The notes under the pieces were generated by a model that made no database searches, was not told the origin of the DNA, and saw nothing but the letters and a program-made list of their open reading frames with translations. The translations under genes and the position numbers were made by a program. 18,600 nt of DNA from an uncultured Bacteroidales bacterium (GTDB lineage: Bacteria > Bacteroidota > Bacteroidia > Bacteroidales > Paludibacteraceae), in assembly GCA_934728255.1 (NCBI GenBank), contig CAKVEC010000018.1, positions 1-18,600 of the forward strand, read 5' to 3'. Below, piece after piece: positions 7,535 to 14,816 of the stretch; position 1 is the stretch's first letter; every line of letters begins with the position of its first letter.

Positions 7535-9043
7535 ATGCAATCTGCTTCTTTAACCCAACAACAGAAACTCCAGACCAAACTGTCGCCAACTCAGATACAG
7601 GTGATACGTATGCTGGAGTTGCCCTCCGTGGAACTGCCACAGCGTATCAACGAAGAGTTGCAGGAGAACCCCGCACTGGAAGAAGGAGGGGAGCAGGCAA
7701 ACCATACCGATGACTACAATTCCGAGGACTATGGTGAGCAGGAAAATGATTATCAGCAAGGTAATGATGACGAGGAGGGTGGGGGAGACCCGTTGCAGAA
7801 CGAGGACTTCAACTACGACCAGTATGTCAACGACGACGAGACACCCGAGTATATGCTCCGTGCCAACAACGGTTCGGCGGACAACGAGACACGCGACATC
7901 CCTTTTTCGGGCGGTACGAGTTTCACTGACGAACTGAAATCGCAGATCTATCTCACCAAGATGACCAAACCCCAGCGGCATATCGCCAAGTGGGTACTCG
8001 GCAACATAGACGACGACGGTTATTTGCGCCGCACGGTGGAGCAACTGGTGGACGACCTGAGTTTTCAGGAGAACCTGACGGTCAGCGATGAGGAGATGGC
8101 GGACATCGTCAATCAGATCAAACAGTTCGACCCGCCCGGAGTGGCGGCGGCAAACCTGCAAGAGTGCCTGCTCACTCAGTTGCACCGCAAGCCGCAGACA
8201 CCTGCTGTCGAACTGGCAACCAAGATATTGGAGAACCATTTTGACGCTTTCTCGAAGCATCATTTCGACAAGGTGATGCAGCGTCTCGGTGTCAGTGAAC
8301 CGCAGTTCAAAGAGGCGGTGAACGAGATATTGCACCTCAATCAAAAGCCCGCTAATGCTTTTTCGGGTACGGCATACGATACCCAGCGCACCACTATTAT
8401 CCCCGATTTCTACATCGAGAACCGTGACGGCGAATTGATTCTGACCCTTAACACGGGCGATATACCCGAACTGCACGTGAGTCGTGAGTACAGCGATATG
8501 CTCGACCAGTATTCCAAAGGCAAGCAAACCGCCGAGACCAAGGAGGCAATGCGTTTTATCCGCAACAAACTGGACTCGGCGCGGTGGTTTATTGATGCCA
8601 TCCGCCAGCGAAACGAGACGCTTACCCGCACGATGACGGCGATTATGCAGTTCCAGCACGATTTCTTCCTTGAGGGGGACGAGACGGCTCTCAAGCCGAT
8701 GATTTTGCAAGATATTGCCGACCGCACGGGCTACGATGTGAGTACTATTTCGCGTGTGAGCAACAGCAAGTATGTGCAGACCCAGTTTGGCATCTATCCG
8801 CTCAAGTATTTCTTTTCCGAGTCTATGACCAACACCAAGGGGGAGGAGGTTTCTACGCGTGAGATTAAGCATATACTGCAGGAAATCATCGATAAAGAGG
8901 ATAAGAAAGAACCGCTTAACGACGACCGTTTGGTGGAGATGTTGGGCGAACATGGCTATAAGATAGCCCGCCGTACCGTAGCCAAATACCGTGAGCAACT
9001 TGGTATTCCCGTGGCTCGCTTGCGCCGTTCTGTGATACAATGA
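7535..9043 (+). CDS. rpoN: RNA polymerase sigma-54 factor
   Basis: 502 residues with the full family layout. Region I (about 1-50) is Gln/Leu-rich with SLTQQQKLQTKLSPTQIQVIRMLELP. Region II (about 52-90) is very acidic. The core-binding and helix-turn-helix regions follow. The RpoN box ARRTVAKYRE is at 478-487, next to the C-terminus. Sigma-54 directs polymerase to -24/-12 promoters and needs an AAA+ activator; none is encoded in this window. The stop codon overlaps the next start (ATGA, 9040-9043), so the PAP2 gene is probably translationally coupled. Confidence 0.96.
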   Translation: MQSASLTQQQKLQTKLSPTQIQVIRMLELPSVELPQRINEELQENPALEEGGEQANHTDDYNSEDYGEQENDYQQGNDDEEGGGDPLQNEDFNYDQYVNDDETPEYMLRANNGSADNETRDIPFSGGTSFTDELKSQIYLTKMTKPQRHIAKWVLGNIDDDGYLRRTVEQLVDDLSFQENLTVSDEEMADIVNQIKQFDPPGVAAANLQECLLTQLHRKPQTPAVELATKILENHFDAFSKHHFDKVMQRLGVSEPQFKEAVNEILHLNQKPANAFSGTAYDTQRTTIIPDFYIENRDGELILTLNTGDIPELHVSREYSDMLDQYSKGKQTAETKEAMRFIRNKLDSARWFIDAIRQRNETLTRTMTAIMQFQHDFFLEGDETALKPMILQDIADRTGYDVSTISRVSNSKYVQTQFGIYPLKYFFSESMTNTKGEEVSTREIKHILQEIIDKEDKKEPLNDDRLVEMLGEHGYKIARRTVAKYREQLGIPVARLRRSVIQ

Positions 9044-9678
9044 AACAATTGCTTACCATATTGTCCAAAGGGTTGAGTATATTGCTCTACCCGCTGTTTA
9101 TTCCTACTTATGGAATGGCGTTTTTCTGTGCCGCTTTCTCGGCGCAGTTTCTGCCCTTGCCCGCCGTCTATTGGTGGGTAAGCATCGTTGGCACGCTGTT
9201 GCTGACCTGTATCATTCCGCTGACTGCCATCCTGCTGCTCATACGCCGCGGCAGCGTGAGCGATCTCTATATCGCCCAATCCGCCCAACGCACCACTCCT
9301 TATATATACACGATTTTCTGTTTCGCCTTCTGGGGCTATTTTATGTTTAGTGCTCTCAGGGTGCCGACTTATCTCCTGCTGACAGCCATCGGTGCTACCG
9401 TGGCACTTATTCTGGTTACGATTATCAATCGGTGGTGGAAAATATCAGCGCATCTGAGCAGCCTTGGCGGACTGATAGGCGGAGTAATGAGTTTCTGTCT
9501 TTGTACAGGGATTATGCCGTCTATGTGGTTGGTAATCTGTATGTTTGTTGTGGTGTTGCTCTTGATGTATGCCCGCTTGTATCTTGATGCGCATACTCCG
9601 TTACAGGTCGTTTGTGGTTTGCTGCTCGGATTGCTGATGACATTTATCCCTAATCTGATTTACTGCTATGCGCAATAG
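9040..9678 (+). CDS. PAP2-superfamily-like integral membrane protein
   Basis: 212 residues with about six membrane helices. A weak PAP2 pattern is present: QRTTPY at 83-88 for motif 1, S136-A-H138 where PSGH is expected, and R179-x5-H185-x3-Q189 where R-x5-H-x3-D is expected. The nucleophile His and phosphate-binding Arg are thus kept, while the charge-relay Asp is Gln. I recall this SAH and H-x3-Q version as common to a Bacteroidota subgroup, so activity is open. Known members dephosphorylate lipid phosphates such as undecaprenyl-PP, PgpP or lipid A at the inner membrane. It overlaps rpoN by 4 bp and the next gene by 11 bp. Confidence 0.8.
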   Translation: MKQLLTILSKGLSILLYPLFIPTYGMAFFCAAFSAQFLPLPAVYWWVSIVGTLLLTCIIPLTAILLLIRRGSVSDLYIAQSAQRTTPYIYTIFCFAFWGYFMFSALRVPTYLLLTAIGATVALILVTIINRWWKISAHLSSLGGLIGGVMSFCLCTGIMPSMWLVICMFVVVLLLMYARLYLDAHTPLQVVCGLLLGLLMTFIPNLIYCYAQ

Positions 9679-10657
9679 GTTCTATGTGTTGTTGGTCGCC
9701 TTGTGGCTGACGCTGTCGGCATTCGCAGGGCAGTATTTGAGCGAGCAGTCGCGTATTTCGTTGCTCACTTGCGCCCCGGGAAGTGAGTTGTATTCCCGCT
9801 ACGGGCATACCGCTCTGCGCGTGCAAGACCCTGTCAATCAGTTGGATGTGGTATTTAATTACGGTATATTCGACTTTAATACCGACCATTTCTATTGGAA
9901 GTTTGTGCGCGGTGAGACCTACTACCAGTTGGGTATCGAGTCCGCCAATGCTTTCTTCTTCGGCTATGCCTACAACCAACGCCCCGTCTATGAGCAGGTG
10001 CTTAATCTGACATTAGAGCAGCGTCAGTCGCTTTTCGAGGCATTGGTGGTCAATTATGAGCCGCAGAACCGCTACTACCTCTATAATTTTGTGTTCGACA
10101 ACTGTGCCACGCGCCCCTATCAACTGATCAAACAAACGCTTGGCGATAGCATAACTTCCTCATACATAGGTGCTGAGGGGCGGACATACCGCGATTTTTT
10201 ACGTTATTATACCCGCCCTGCTTCGTGGGCAAACTTTGGCATCAACCTCTTGTTTGGCAGCCGTGCCGACCTGCCTATGCACGGTGAGCAACGCCTTTTC
10301 CTGCCTGAGGAACTGATGTTTTTTCTCTCGGAAGCCCGTTTGCCGGATGGTACGCCCGTTGTGGCTGCGGGGGATATTCACCCATTTGATATTCAGCCTG
10401 TACCTTGGTATGCCACATGGTATTTCGGCATAGCCCTTCTGGCTATAGTGTTGGTCGCTGTCAGTCTCTGGGACAGACAGCGCGGCAAATTGTCGTGGTG
10501 GATCGAGGTCGTGATGGGCATCATCTATCTCGCCCTTTTGCTTATCGTAAGTTTTCTTACATTCTTTTCTATTCATCCGTTGGTCGGCTTCGGCTGGCGG
10601 CTCCTCATTATCCCTGCTATTCATCTATGCGCACGACTCATCTATATCATACGTTAA
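9668..10657 (+). CDS. DUF4105 protein, likely lipoprotein N-acyltransferase Lnb family
   Basis: 329 residues. A signal peptide or anchor (1-20) precedes a periplasmic DUF4105 domain with a conserved His (RYGHTALRV, H47) and Cys (FVFDNCATRPYQLI, C146), plausible catalytic residues of an NlpC/P60-like thiol fold. Three or so membrane helices fill about 250-328. DUF4105 is the N-terminal domain of Lnb, reported as the N-acyltransferase that completes triacylation of lipoproteins in Bacteroides, which lack Lnt. The assignment to Lnb itself, rather than a paralogue, is inference from domain and topology. The start overlaps the PAP2 gene, and the end overlaps the AlkP gene by 31 bp. Confidence 0.82.
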   Translation: MRNRFYVLLVALWLTLSAFAGQYLSEQSRISLLTCAPGSELYSRYGHTALRVQDPVNQLDVVFNYGIFDFNTDHFYWKFVRGETYYQLGIESANAFFFGYAYNQRPVYEQVLNLTLEQRQSLFEALVVNYEPQNRYYLYNFVFDNCATRPYQLIKQTLGDSITSSYIGAEGRTYRDFLRYYTRPASWANFGINLLFGSRADLPMHGEQRLFLPEELMFFLSEARLPDGTPVVAAGDIHPFDIQPVPWYATWYFGIALLAIVLVAVSLWDRQRGKLSWWIEVVMGIIYLALLLIVSFLTFFSIHPLVGFGWRLLIIPAIHLCARLIYIIR

Positions 10658-12093
10658 TCGCTCTGCTCTGCCCGTGTCTCCTTTCGGCGGCCCCCCGTCT
10701 GACGGTGGTGGCTGTGGTGGACGGGATGACCGGGCAGAACCTCACTTTGCTCCGTCCTTATTGGGCGAAAGGCGGTTTGCGAACTCTCAGCGAAGAGGCG
10801 TTCCAAACGTTGGTTACGTTCCCACACACCGTCTATGGCGGCAATGAGACTACGGCTACTTATCTGACCGGCACCACACCTATGGAGCACGGTTATGCGA
10901 TGGATCAATACTACTCGCGTCGGGACCGTATGCCGCATATCTTGTTGGAGGACAACAATGTGCAGGGCATTGGTACATCGCTGCAACTCTCACCACGTGC
11001 CCTGCTCTCGCCTACTATCACCGACGAGATGCGTATGTTGCATGGTGCGCAATCAAAGATTTATGCCATCGGTATCCGTCCCAAGACTACTATCCTCTTG
11101 GCGGGACATGCGGCGAATGCTTGCTGCTGGATAGACACTGACGAACAGCATTGGGCAACCTCCTCTTTCTATCCCGAGGGGCTGCCTTCTGCGGCGGATC
11201 AGCAGAATGTCAGCGGGCGTTTCGGCGAACTGGCGGCACGCTGGTGGACGCCCCGGATGGATATACCCATGTATATGTATCCTACTGATTCAGAGCGTAA
11301 AAAGTCCTTTTCTTATCTTTCGAAAGATGTCCTTAGGCAGTCCCCGGCCGCAAATACGCTTGTCATCGAATTGGCACTCGCCTTGCAGAAAGCCGAGCAA
11401 CTCGGTACCGACATCACGCCCGATCTGCTGATGCTCGAACTCAATACGATCACGCCCAAAGCCACGTCTGACCAAATTCATTCCGCTGAGCAGGAGGATA
11501 TGTATTTGTGGCTCAATCAGGATTTGGGCTATCTGATGGAGCAACTTGACAAGCGTATCGGGCATGACAACTATGAGATACTTCTCGTCGGTCGCCCCGT
11601 TCTCGGTACAAGTAAAGAGGTTATGCAGTCTGCGCAACTGCCTGTGCAGCAGTTTAATGTGGATAAGGCTGCCGCCCTTACAAGCACCTATCTGATGGCA
11701 ATCTATGGGCATGAACGTTGGGTGGACGGAGGGTTCGGGCATTCTATCTACCTCAATCGCACCCTTATCGAGCAGAAACGCCTCTCTTTGGAGACGATCC
11801 AACGCCAGGTGGCAAATTTCTTGATGGATTTCGAGGGTGTGCAACTCGCTTTCCCGCAGGCGGAGGTGCTGACCAACCCCACCTATATGCAGTCGCTCAA
11901 CAAACGCTGCGTCGGCGATGTCTATTTCACGCTCCAACCCGGTTGGCAACTGATGGCTAACGAAAACACCACGCTCGATTACATAGTGGATGCGCAGCCG
12001 ACGGCACCGCTCATGTTGTGGTCGGGAAGCCTGCGTGTGATGCCAACAGGCAAACTGTCTGCCACCGATATCAAAGGATTGATCAGTTACTGA
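10627..12093 (+). CDS. AlkP-superfamily (PafA-like) exported protein, probably catalytically inactive
   Basis: 488 residues from the ATG at 10627, chosen because it opens a signal peptide (MRTTHLYHTLIALLCPCLLSAAP); the frame is open further upstream only inside the previous gene. Family framework is clear: VVAVVDGMTG, TGTTPMEHGY, LLAGHAANACCW, and a C-terminal DLGYLMEQLDKRIG block. By-eye alignment with PafA-type phosphatases shows one metal Asp kept (D32). The Thr nucleophile is Gly (G72), the active-site Asn is Asp (D93), and the Lys/Arg pair is Arg/Lys (R151, K153). The Asp and His of STDxxGH become I275 and A279, the Asp-His of TADHG become R323-P324, and the late metal His motif is not seen. 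A secreted pseudophosphatase is the simplest reading. It overlaps the Lnb-like gene. Confidence 0.82.
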   Translation: MRTTHLYHTLIALLCPCLLSAAPRLTVVAVVDGMTGQNLTLLRPYWAKGGLRTLSEEAFQTLVTFPHTVYGGNETTATYLTGTTPMEHGYAMDQYYSRRDRMPHILLEDNNVQGIGTSLQLSPRALLSPTITDEMRMLHGAQSKIYAIGIRPKTTILLAGHAANACCWIDTDEQHWATSSFYPEGLPSAADQQNVSGRFGELAARWWTPRMDIPMYMYPTDSERKKSFSYLSKDVLRQSPAANTLVIELALALQKAEQLGTDITPDLLMLELNTITPKATSDQIHSAEQEDMYLWLNQDLGYLMEQLDKRIGHDNYEILLVGRPVLGTSKEVMQSAQLPVQQFNVDKAAALTSTYLMAIYGHERWVDGGFGHSIYLNRTLIEQKRLSLETIQRQVANFLMDFEGVQLAFPQAEVLTNPTYMQSLNKRCVGDVYFTLQPGWQLMANENTTLDYIVDAQPTAPLMLWSGSLRVMPTGKLSATDIKGLISY

Positions 12094-12096
12094 TTT

Positions 12097-12129
12097 GTTA
12101 TAGGATCGTTATAGTATGGTTATAGGATA
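12097..12129 (+). repeat. Three tandem 11-bp units GTTATAGGATC
   Basis: Units at 12097-12107 (GTTATAGGATC), 12108-12118 (GTTATAGTATG) and 12119-12129 (GTTATAGGATA), beginning 4 bp after the stop codon of the AlkP-like gene. The period equals that of the core array in the 61-206 element but the sequence differs. Confidence 0.85.
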
Positions 12130-12184
12130 GAATATGCCATCCTTCCTGTTCTTTCCCTGATGTTACCCTGTGGATAGCACATTT

Positions 12185-12216
12185 AATTCATAATTCATCA
12201 TTCCTAATTCATAATT
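12185..12216 (+). repeat. Two 11-bp direct repeats AATTCATAATT, 21 bp apart
   Basis: Exact copies at 12185-12195 and 12206-12216. The start-to-start distance is 21 bp, two helical turns. Confidence 0.8.
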
Positions 12217-12228
12217 AGAAAGTAAGGT

Positions 12229-12261
12229 GGATGTTAGGAGGATGTCAGGAGGATAGACCTA
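12229..12261 (+). repeat. Tandem 11-bp units GGATGTTAGGA
   Basis: GGATGTTAGGA (12229-12239) and GGATGTCAGGA (12240-12250) differ at one base; a third, decayed unit begins GGATAGA at 12251. It is the second 11-bp array in the same 222-bp spacer. Confidence 0.8.
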
Positions 12262-12283
12262 AAATACAGAACCACTCTGCATG

Positions 12284-12311
12284 TTAATTATTAATTATTA
12301 ATTGTTAATTG
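12284..12311 (+). repeat. Four tandem 7-bp units TTAATTA/TTAATTG
   Basis: Two TTAATTA then two TTAATTG units end 4 bp before the DUF4494 ATG. The AT-rich tract may keep the ribosome-binding region unstructured or act as an upstream promoter element. I see no TAnnTTTG promoter box in the spacer. Confidence 0.8.
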
Positions 12312-12315
12312 AAAT

Positions 12316-12732
12316 ATGCTTTTTTACGAAGTCAAAGTGAACTATCAACGCCAAACTGGCGAGGATAATCCGAAAAATGTGAAAGAGACCTACCTCGTTG
12401 AGGGACTTAATTGTGCCGATGTCGAGAACCGCTTGATGGAGGACATCAAACCGCTTATTTTCGGCGATTGCGAAACCCCGAGTTGCAAGAAAGTGCAACT
12501 CTATGATATGGTCGAAGACCCCGAGGGCGATCGTTGGTTCAAAGCCCGTGTTGAGATGATTACTGTGGAGGACGATGGCAAGGAAAAACGCAAAGCCGTC
12601 AGCATTCTCGTACACGCCACCACGATTGATGTGGCACTTAATAATCTTCGCAAGAACCTCGAGACGCTCGATTGTGAGATCGTCTCTATCACCCGTTCTC
12701 CTATTCTCGAGGTCTATCGCGCCGTAAACTGA
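12316..12732 (+). CDS. DUF4494 protein
   Basis: 138 residues, soluble, no signal peptide or membrane helix. It opens MLFYEVKVNYQRQTGEDNPKNVKETYLVEGLNCADVE, the usual start of DUF4494, a family of about this length found in Bacteroidota. The N-terminal half looks like a small alpha/beta domain, and the second half has charged strands (WFKARVEMITVEDDGKEKRKAVSILVHA). The function is unknown. It sits ahead of the YggS and HAD genes, a neighbourhood I recall from other Bacteroidales, which hints at a housekeeping role but no more. Confidence 0.88.
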   Translation: MLFYEVKVNYQRQTGEDNPKNVKETYLVEGLNCADVENRLMEDIKPLIFGDCETPSCKKVQLYDMVEDPEGDRWFKARVEMITVEDDGKEKRKAVSILVHATTIDVALNNLRKNLETLDCEIVSITRSPILEVYRAVN

Positions 12733-12744
12733 TATTCACGGGGA

Positions 12745-12763
12745 CGCGGGCGTCTCGCCCGCG
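12745..12763. other. Strong GC hairpin between DUF4494 and YggS genes
   Basis: CGCGGGCG (12745-12752), loop TCT, CGCCCGCG (12756-12763): a perfect 8-bp GC stem. It is followed by an AT-rich stretch (GTATTATATATTTAC) rather than a T-run, so it could be a weak terminator or a dispersed palindromic repeat. It lies 17 bp before the next ATG. Confidence 0.7.
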
Positions 12764-12780
12764 GTATTATATATTTACTT

Positions 12781-13425
12781 ATGTCCGTTGCTCAAAATAT
12801 CGCTGCCGTTCGTGCCCACATTCCTGCGGGGGTTGCGTTGCTGTGTGTCAGTAAGTTCCACCCTGTGGAGATGATTGCCGAGGCATACTCGGCGGGGGAA
12901 CGTGATTTCGGTGAGAGTCATGTGCAGGAACTCCTTAAGAAGCACGACCTCTTGCCACATGACATTCGCTGGCATATGATCGGGCATTTGCAGACCAACA
13001 AGGTGCGGGCAATCGTACCATTTGTCTATCTCATCCATAGTGTGGATAGCCTTCATCTCTTGGAGACCATTCAGCGTGAGGCGGCACGTATCAATCGGGT
13101 AGTCAATGTCCTACTTGAGGTACATGTTGCCCGTGAGGAAACCAAGAGCGGTTTCTTGCCTGCAGAACTACAGAACCTGTTGGATAGCGGGGTGCTGTCC
13201 CAAATGCCAAATGTCCACGTTGAGGGCATTATGGGGATGGCTACCAACACCAACGATACAGCGGAGATACAACGCTGTTTCGATGCCTTGTCGGCAATCT
13301 ACCGTGCCCACCCCGAATGGAATACCCTCAGTATGGGTATGAGCGAAGACTATCTCCAAGCCATCGCCTCGGGCAGCACTATGGTGCGTATCGGCAGTGC
13401 CATCTTCGGCGAAAGACAATACTAA
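12781..13425 (+). CDS. YggS/PROSC-family PLP homeostasis protein
   Basis: 214 residues forming the family's single TIM-barrel domain. The PLP lysine is K25 in LLCVSKFHP. FGESHVQE (43-50), WHMIGHLQTNK (64-74) and the phosphate-binding end LSMGMSEDYLQAIASGSTMVRIGSAIFGER all match. The family binds PLP without known catalysis and buffers free PLP in the cytosol. It is slightly shorter than the usual 220-235 residues. It is probably in one unit with the flanking DUF4494 and HAD genes. Confidence 0.93.
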   Translation: MSVAQNIAAVRAHIPAGVALLCVSKFHPVEMIAEAYSAGERDFGESHVQELLKKHDLLPHDIRWHMIGHLQTNKVRAIVPFVYLIHSVDSLHLLETIQREAARINRVVNVLLEVHVAREETKSGFLPAELQNLLDSGVLSQMPNVHVEGIMGMATNTNDTAEIQRCFDALSAIYRAHPEWNTLSMGMSEDYLQAIASGSTMVRIGSAIFGERQY

Positions 13426-13429
13426 AATC

Positions 13430-13460
13430 TTAGAACATATAGAACTTCTATATCTTCTAA
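13430..13460. promoter_or_regulatory. 31-bp near-perfect AT-rich palindrome
   Basis: The arms read TTAGAA-cat-ATAGAA (13430-13444) and TTCTAT-atc-TTCTAA (13446-13460) around one central base, with a single mismatched pair. It begins 5 bp after the YggS stop and ends 18 bp before the HAD start. It may be an operator for a dimeric or tetrameric repressor, or an AU hairpin in the transcript. No T-run follows. Confidence 0.65.
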
Positions 13461-13478
13461 TAAAAATCATAGCAACCA

Positions 13479-14144
13479 ATGAAACAAGGTTTCTTTTTCG
13501 ATATGGACGGTGTCCTCTTCGATAGTATGCCCAACCACGCTGCTGCGTGGGAGGAGGTGATGTCGCAGCACGGACTGCCTTTTACGGCAGAAGACTGCTA
13601 CATCAACGAGGGGCGTACCGGGCAGGATGTCATCCACGAAGCCATACTTAAATATGAACACCGCGATGCCTCCGAAGAGGAGATTTGGTCTATCTACCGT
13701 GAGAAGTCAGCGGCTTTCCAGCGCCGTGGCGGGGCTGCACCGATGCGTGGTGTCAAGGAGGTATTGGATTATCTCCAATCGCAAGGTGCACAGATCTGGA
13801 TTGTTACCGGCTCCGGGCAAAAGAGCCTTTTTGATAATATCGACTCCCATTTTCCGGGGATATTCTCGCGTAATCGGATGATTACTGCTTTTGATGTTAC
13901 GCTCGGTAAGCCCAATCCGGAGCCGTACCTCAAGGCGTGGGAGCGCAGCGGTCTCCCGAAAGACCAATGCTGCGTCATCGAAAATGCCCCTCTCGGTGTT
14001 CGTGCGGGCAAGGCGGCGGGATTGTACACCATTGCGGTAAACACCGGACCGCTTGCCGACTCCCTCCTGCGCAATGAGGGGGCAGACCAAGTCTTTCCCG
14101 ACATGGCTGCCCTTCTGGCATTCTTAAAATCGGATAATCATTAA
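13479..14144 (+). CDS. HAD hydrolase, beta-phosphoglucomutase-like
   Basis: 221 residues. Motif I is FFFDMDGVLFDS, with nucleophile D8 and acid/base D10. Motif II is VTGSG (T110-G-S112). Motif III is K144 in TLGKPNPEPYL, and motif IV is VIENAPLGV (E168, N169). A four-helix cap lies between about 15 and 85. The GKPNPEPYL and EN form is typical of the beta-PGM/phosphatase subgroup acting on sugar phosphates; the substrate cannot be told. The next gene starts 12 bp after its stop. Confidence 0.9.
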   Translation: MKQGFFFDMDGVLFDSMPNHAAAWEEVMSQHGLPFTAEDCYINEGRTGQDVIHEAILKYEHRDASEEEIWSIYREKSAAFQRRGGAAPMRGVKEVLDYLQSQGAQIWIVTGSGQKSLFDNIDSHFPGIFSRNRMITAFDVTLGKPNPEPYLKAWERSGLPKDQCCVIENAPLGVRAGKAAGLYTIAVNTGPLADSLLRNEGADQVFPDMAALLAFLKSDNH

Positions 14145-14156
14145 ACTCAACAATTT

Positions 14157-14720
14157 ATGAAACGCTCTCTTTTTCTGTTGGCTCTCTTTGCGGCCGTTAC
14201 GCTCTCCGCAGAGGAATATCGTGGCACGTTTGTCGTCTTCCCCGATGCCAAACCGCAAGGCGCACAATATAAACCCCAGATGGCTGTCGCACAGGAGAAT
14301 AGCGCAGAAAGCACCATCTCCTACCTCGTGCTCAAACTTACCGGTTCTACCGACTACAACACGTTTGATGCCACCTCGCGTATCCTGATCCGTTTCTCGG
14401 ATGATACCAAGATGACTCTTCACAGAGTAGCGGACGATCAGGTAAAGCAGGAGAAAAGCAACAACGTGGTGAATGGTGCAACGCTTTTTTATTACCGCAC
14501 CTATACCCGCTATCAACTGCCCGAGGAATTCATTTACAAAGTGCAGCAGGGTATCGGTATTGTCAAGGTGCGCATTGTCTTGTCCGAAGGCAATGCCCGC
14601 GATTATGACATCGCTCCTGCTTATATGCCCAAGATGACGGAACGCCTGCAGAAATCTTGCACCGAAGCCGCTAATGCTTCCACAAAAGCACAAACAGCCC
14701 TCTCCGACGACGATTTCTGA
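14157..14720 (+). CDS. Secreted protein of unknown function
   Basis: 187 residues with a clear signal peptide (MKRSLFLLALFAAVTLSA). The mature part begins EEYRGTFVVFPDAK, is mixed alpha/beta with no cysteine pair pattern beyond one Cys near the end, and contains a central strand-rich stretch (ILIRFSDDTKMTLHRVADDQV). No lipobox is present. I do not recognise the family. The Phe/Tyr/Thr-rich strand pattern is compatible with a small periplasmic beta protein. It shares an operon position with the HAD gene. Confidence 0.8.
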   Translation: MKRSLFLLALFAAVTLSAEEYRGTFVVFPDAKPQGAQYKPQMAVAQENSAESTISYLVLKLTGSTDYNTFDATSRILIRFSDDTKMTLHRVADDQVKQEKSNNVVNGATLFYYRTYTRYQLPEEFIYKVQQGIGIVKVRIVLSEGNARDYDIAPAYMPKMTERLQKSCTEAANASTKAQTALSDDDF

Positions 14721-14726
14721 TTTTTA

Positions 14727-14758
14727 TTTGGCAGTCTCCTGTTTTTTTTGTACCTTTG
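14727..14758 (+). promoter_or_regulatory. Promoter of the diacylglycerol-kinase-like gene
   Basis: TTTG at 14727-14730 and TACCTTTG at 14751-14758 with exactly 20 bp between, a full match to the Bacteroidota -33/-7 pattern. Transcription would begin near 14765, giving a leader of about 50 bases. Confidence 0.85.
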
Positions 14759-14777
14759 CCCCGCATTTGTGCAAAAA

Positions 14778-14811
14778 GCATTACGCATTGCGAATTATGC
14801 ATTACGCATTG
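14778..14811 (+). repeat. Two 13-bp direct repeats GCATTACGCATTG in the leader
   Basis: Exact copies at 14778-14790 and 14799-14811, 21 bp start to start. They lie between the predicted transcription start and the GTG start codon, so they would be in the mRNA leader. Confidence 0.85.
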
Positions 14812-14816
14812 AATAA

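Noticed and set aside
7550..9040. 496-codon minus-strand frame opposite rpoN
   Set aside because: It mirrors the rpoN frame almost end to end; the RpoN box and region I on the plus strand decide the coding strand.
12169..12177. TGTGGATAG, one base from a DnaA box
   Set aside because: It is a single site with no cluster, and neither dnaA nor other replication genes are nearby.
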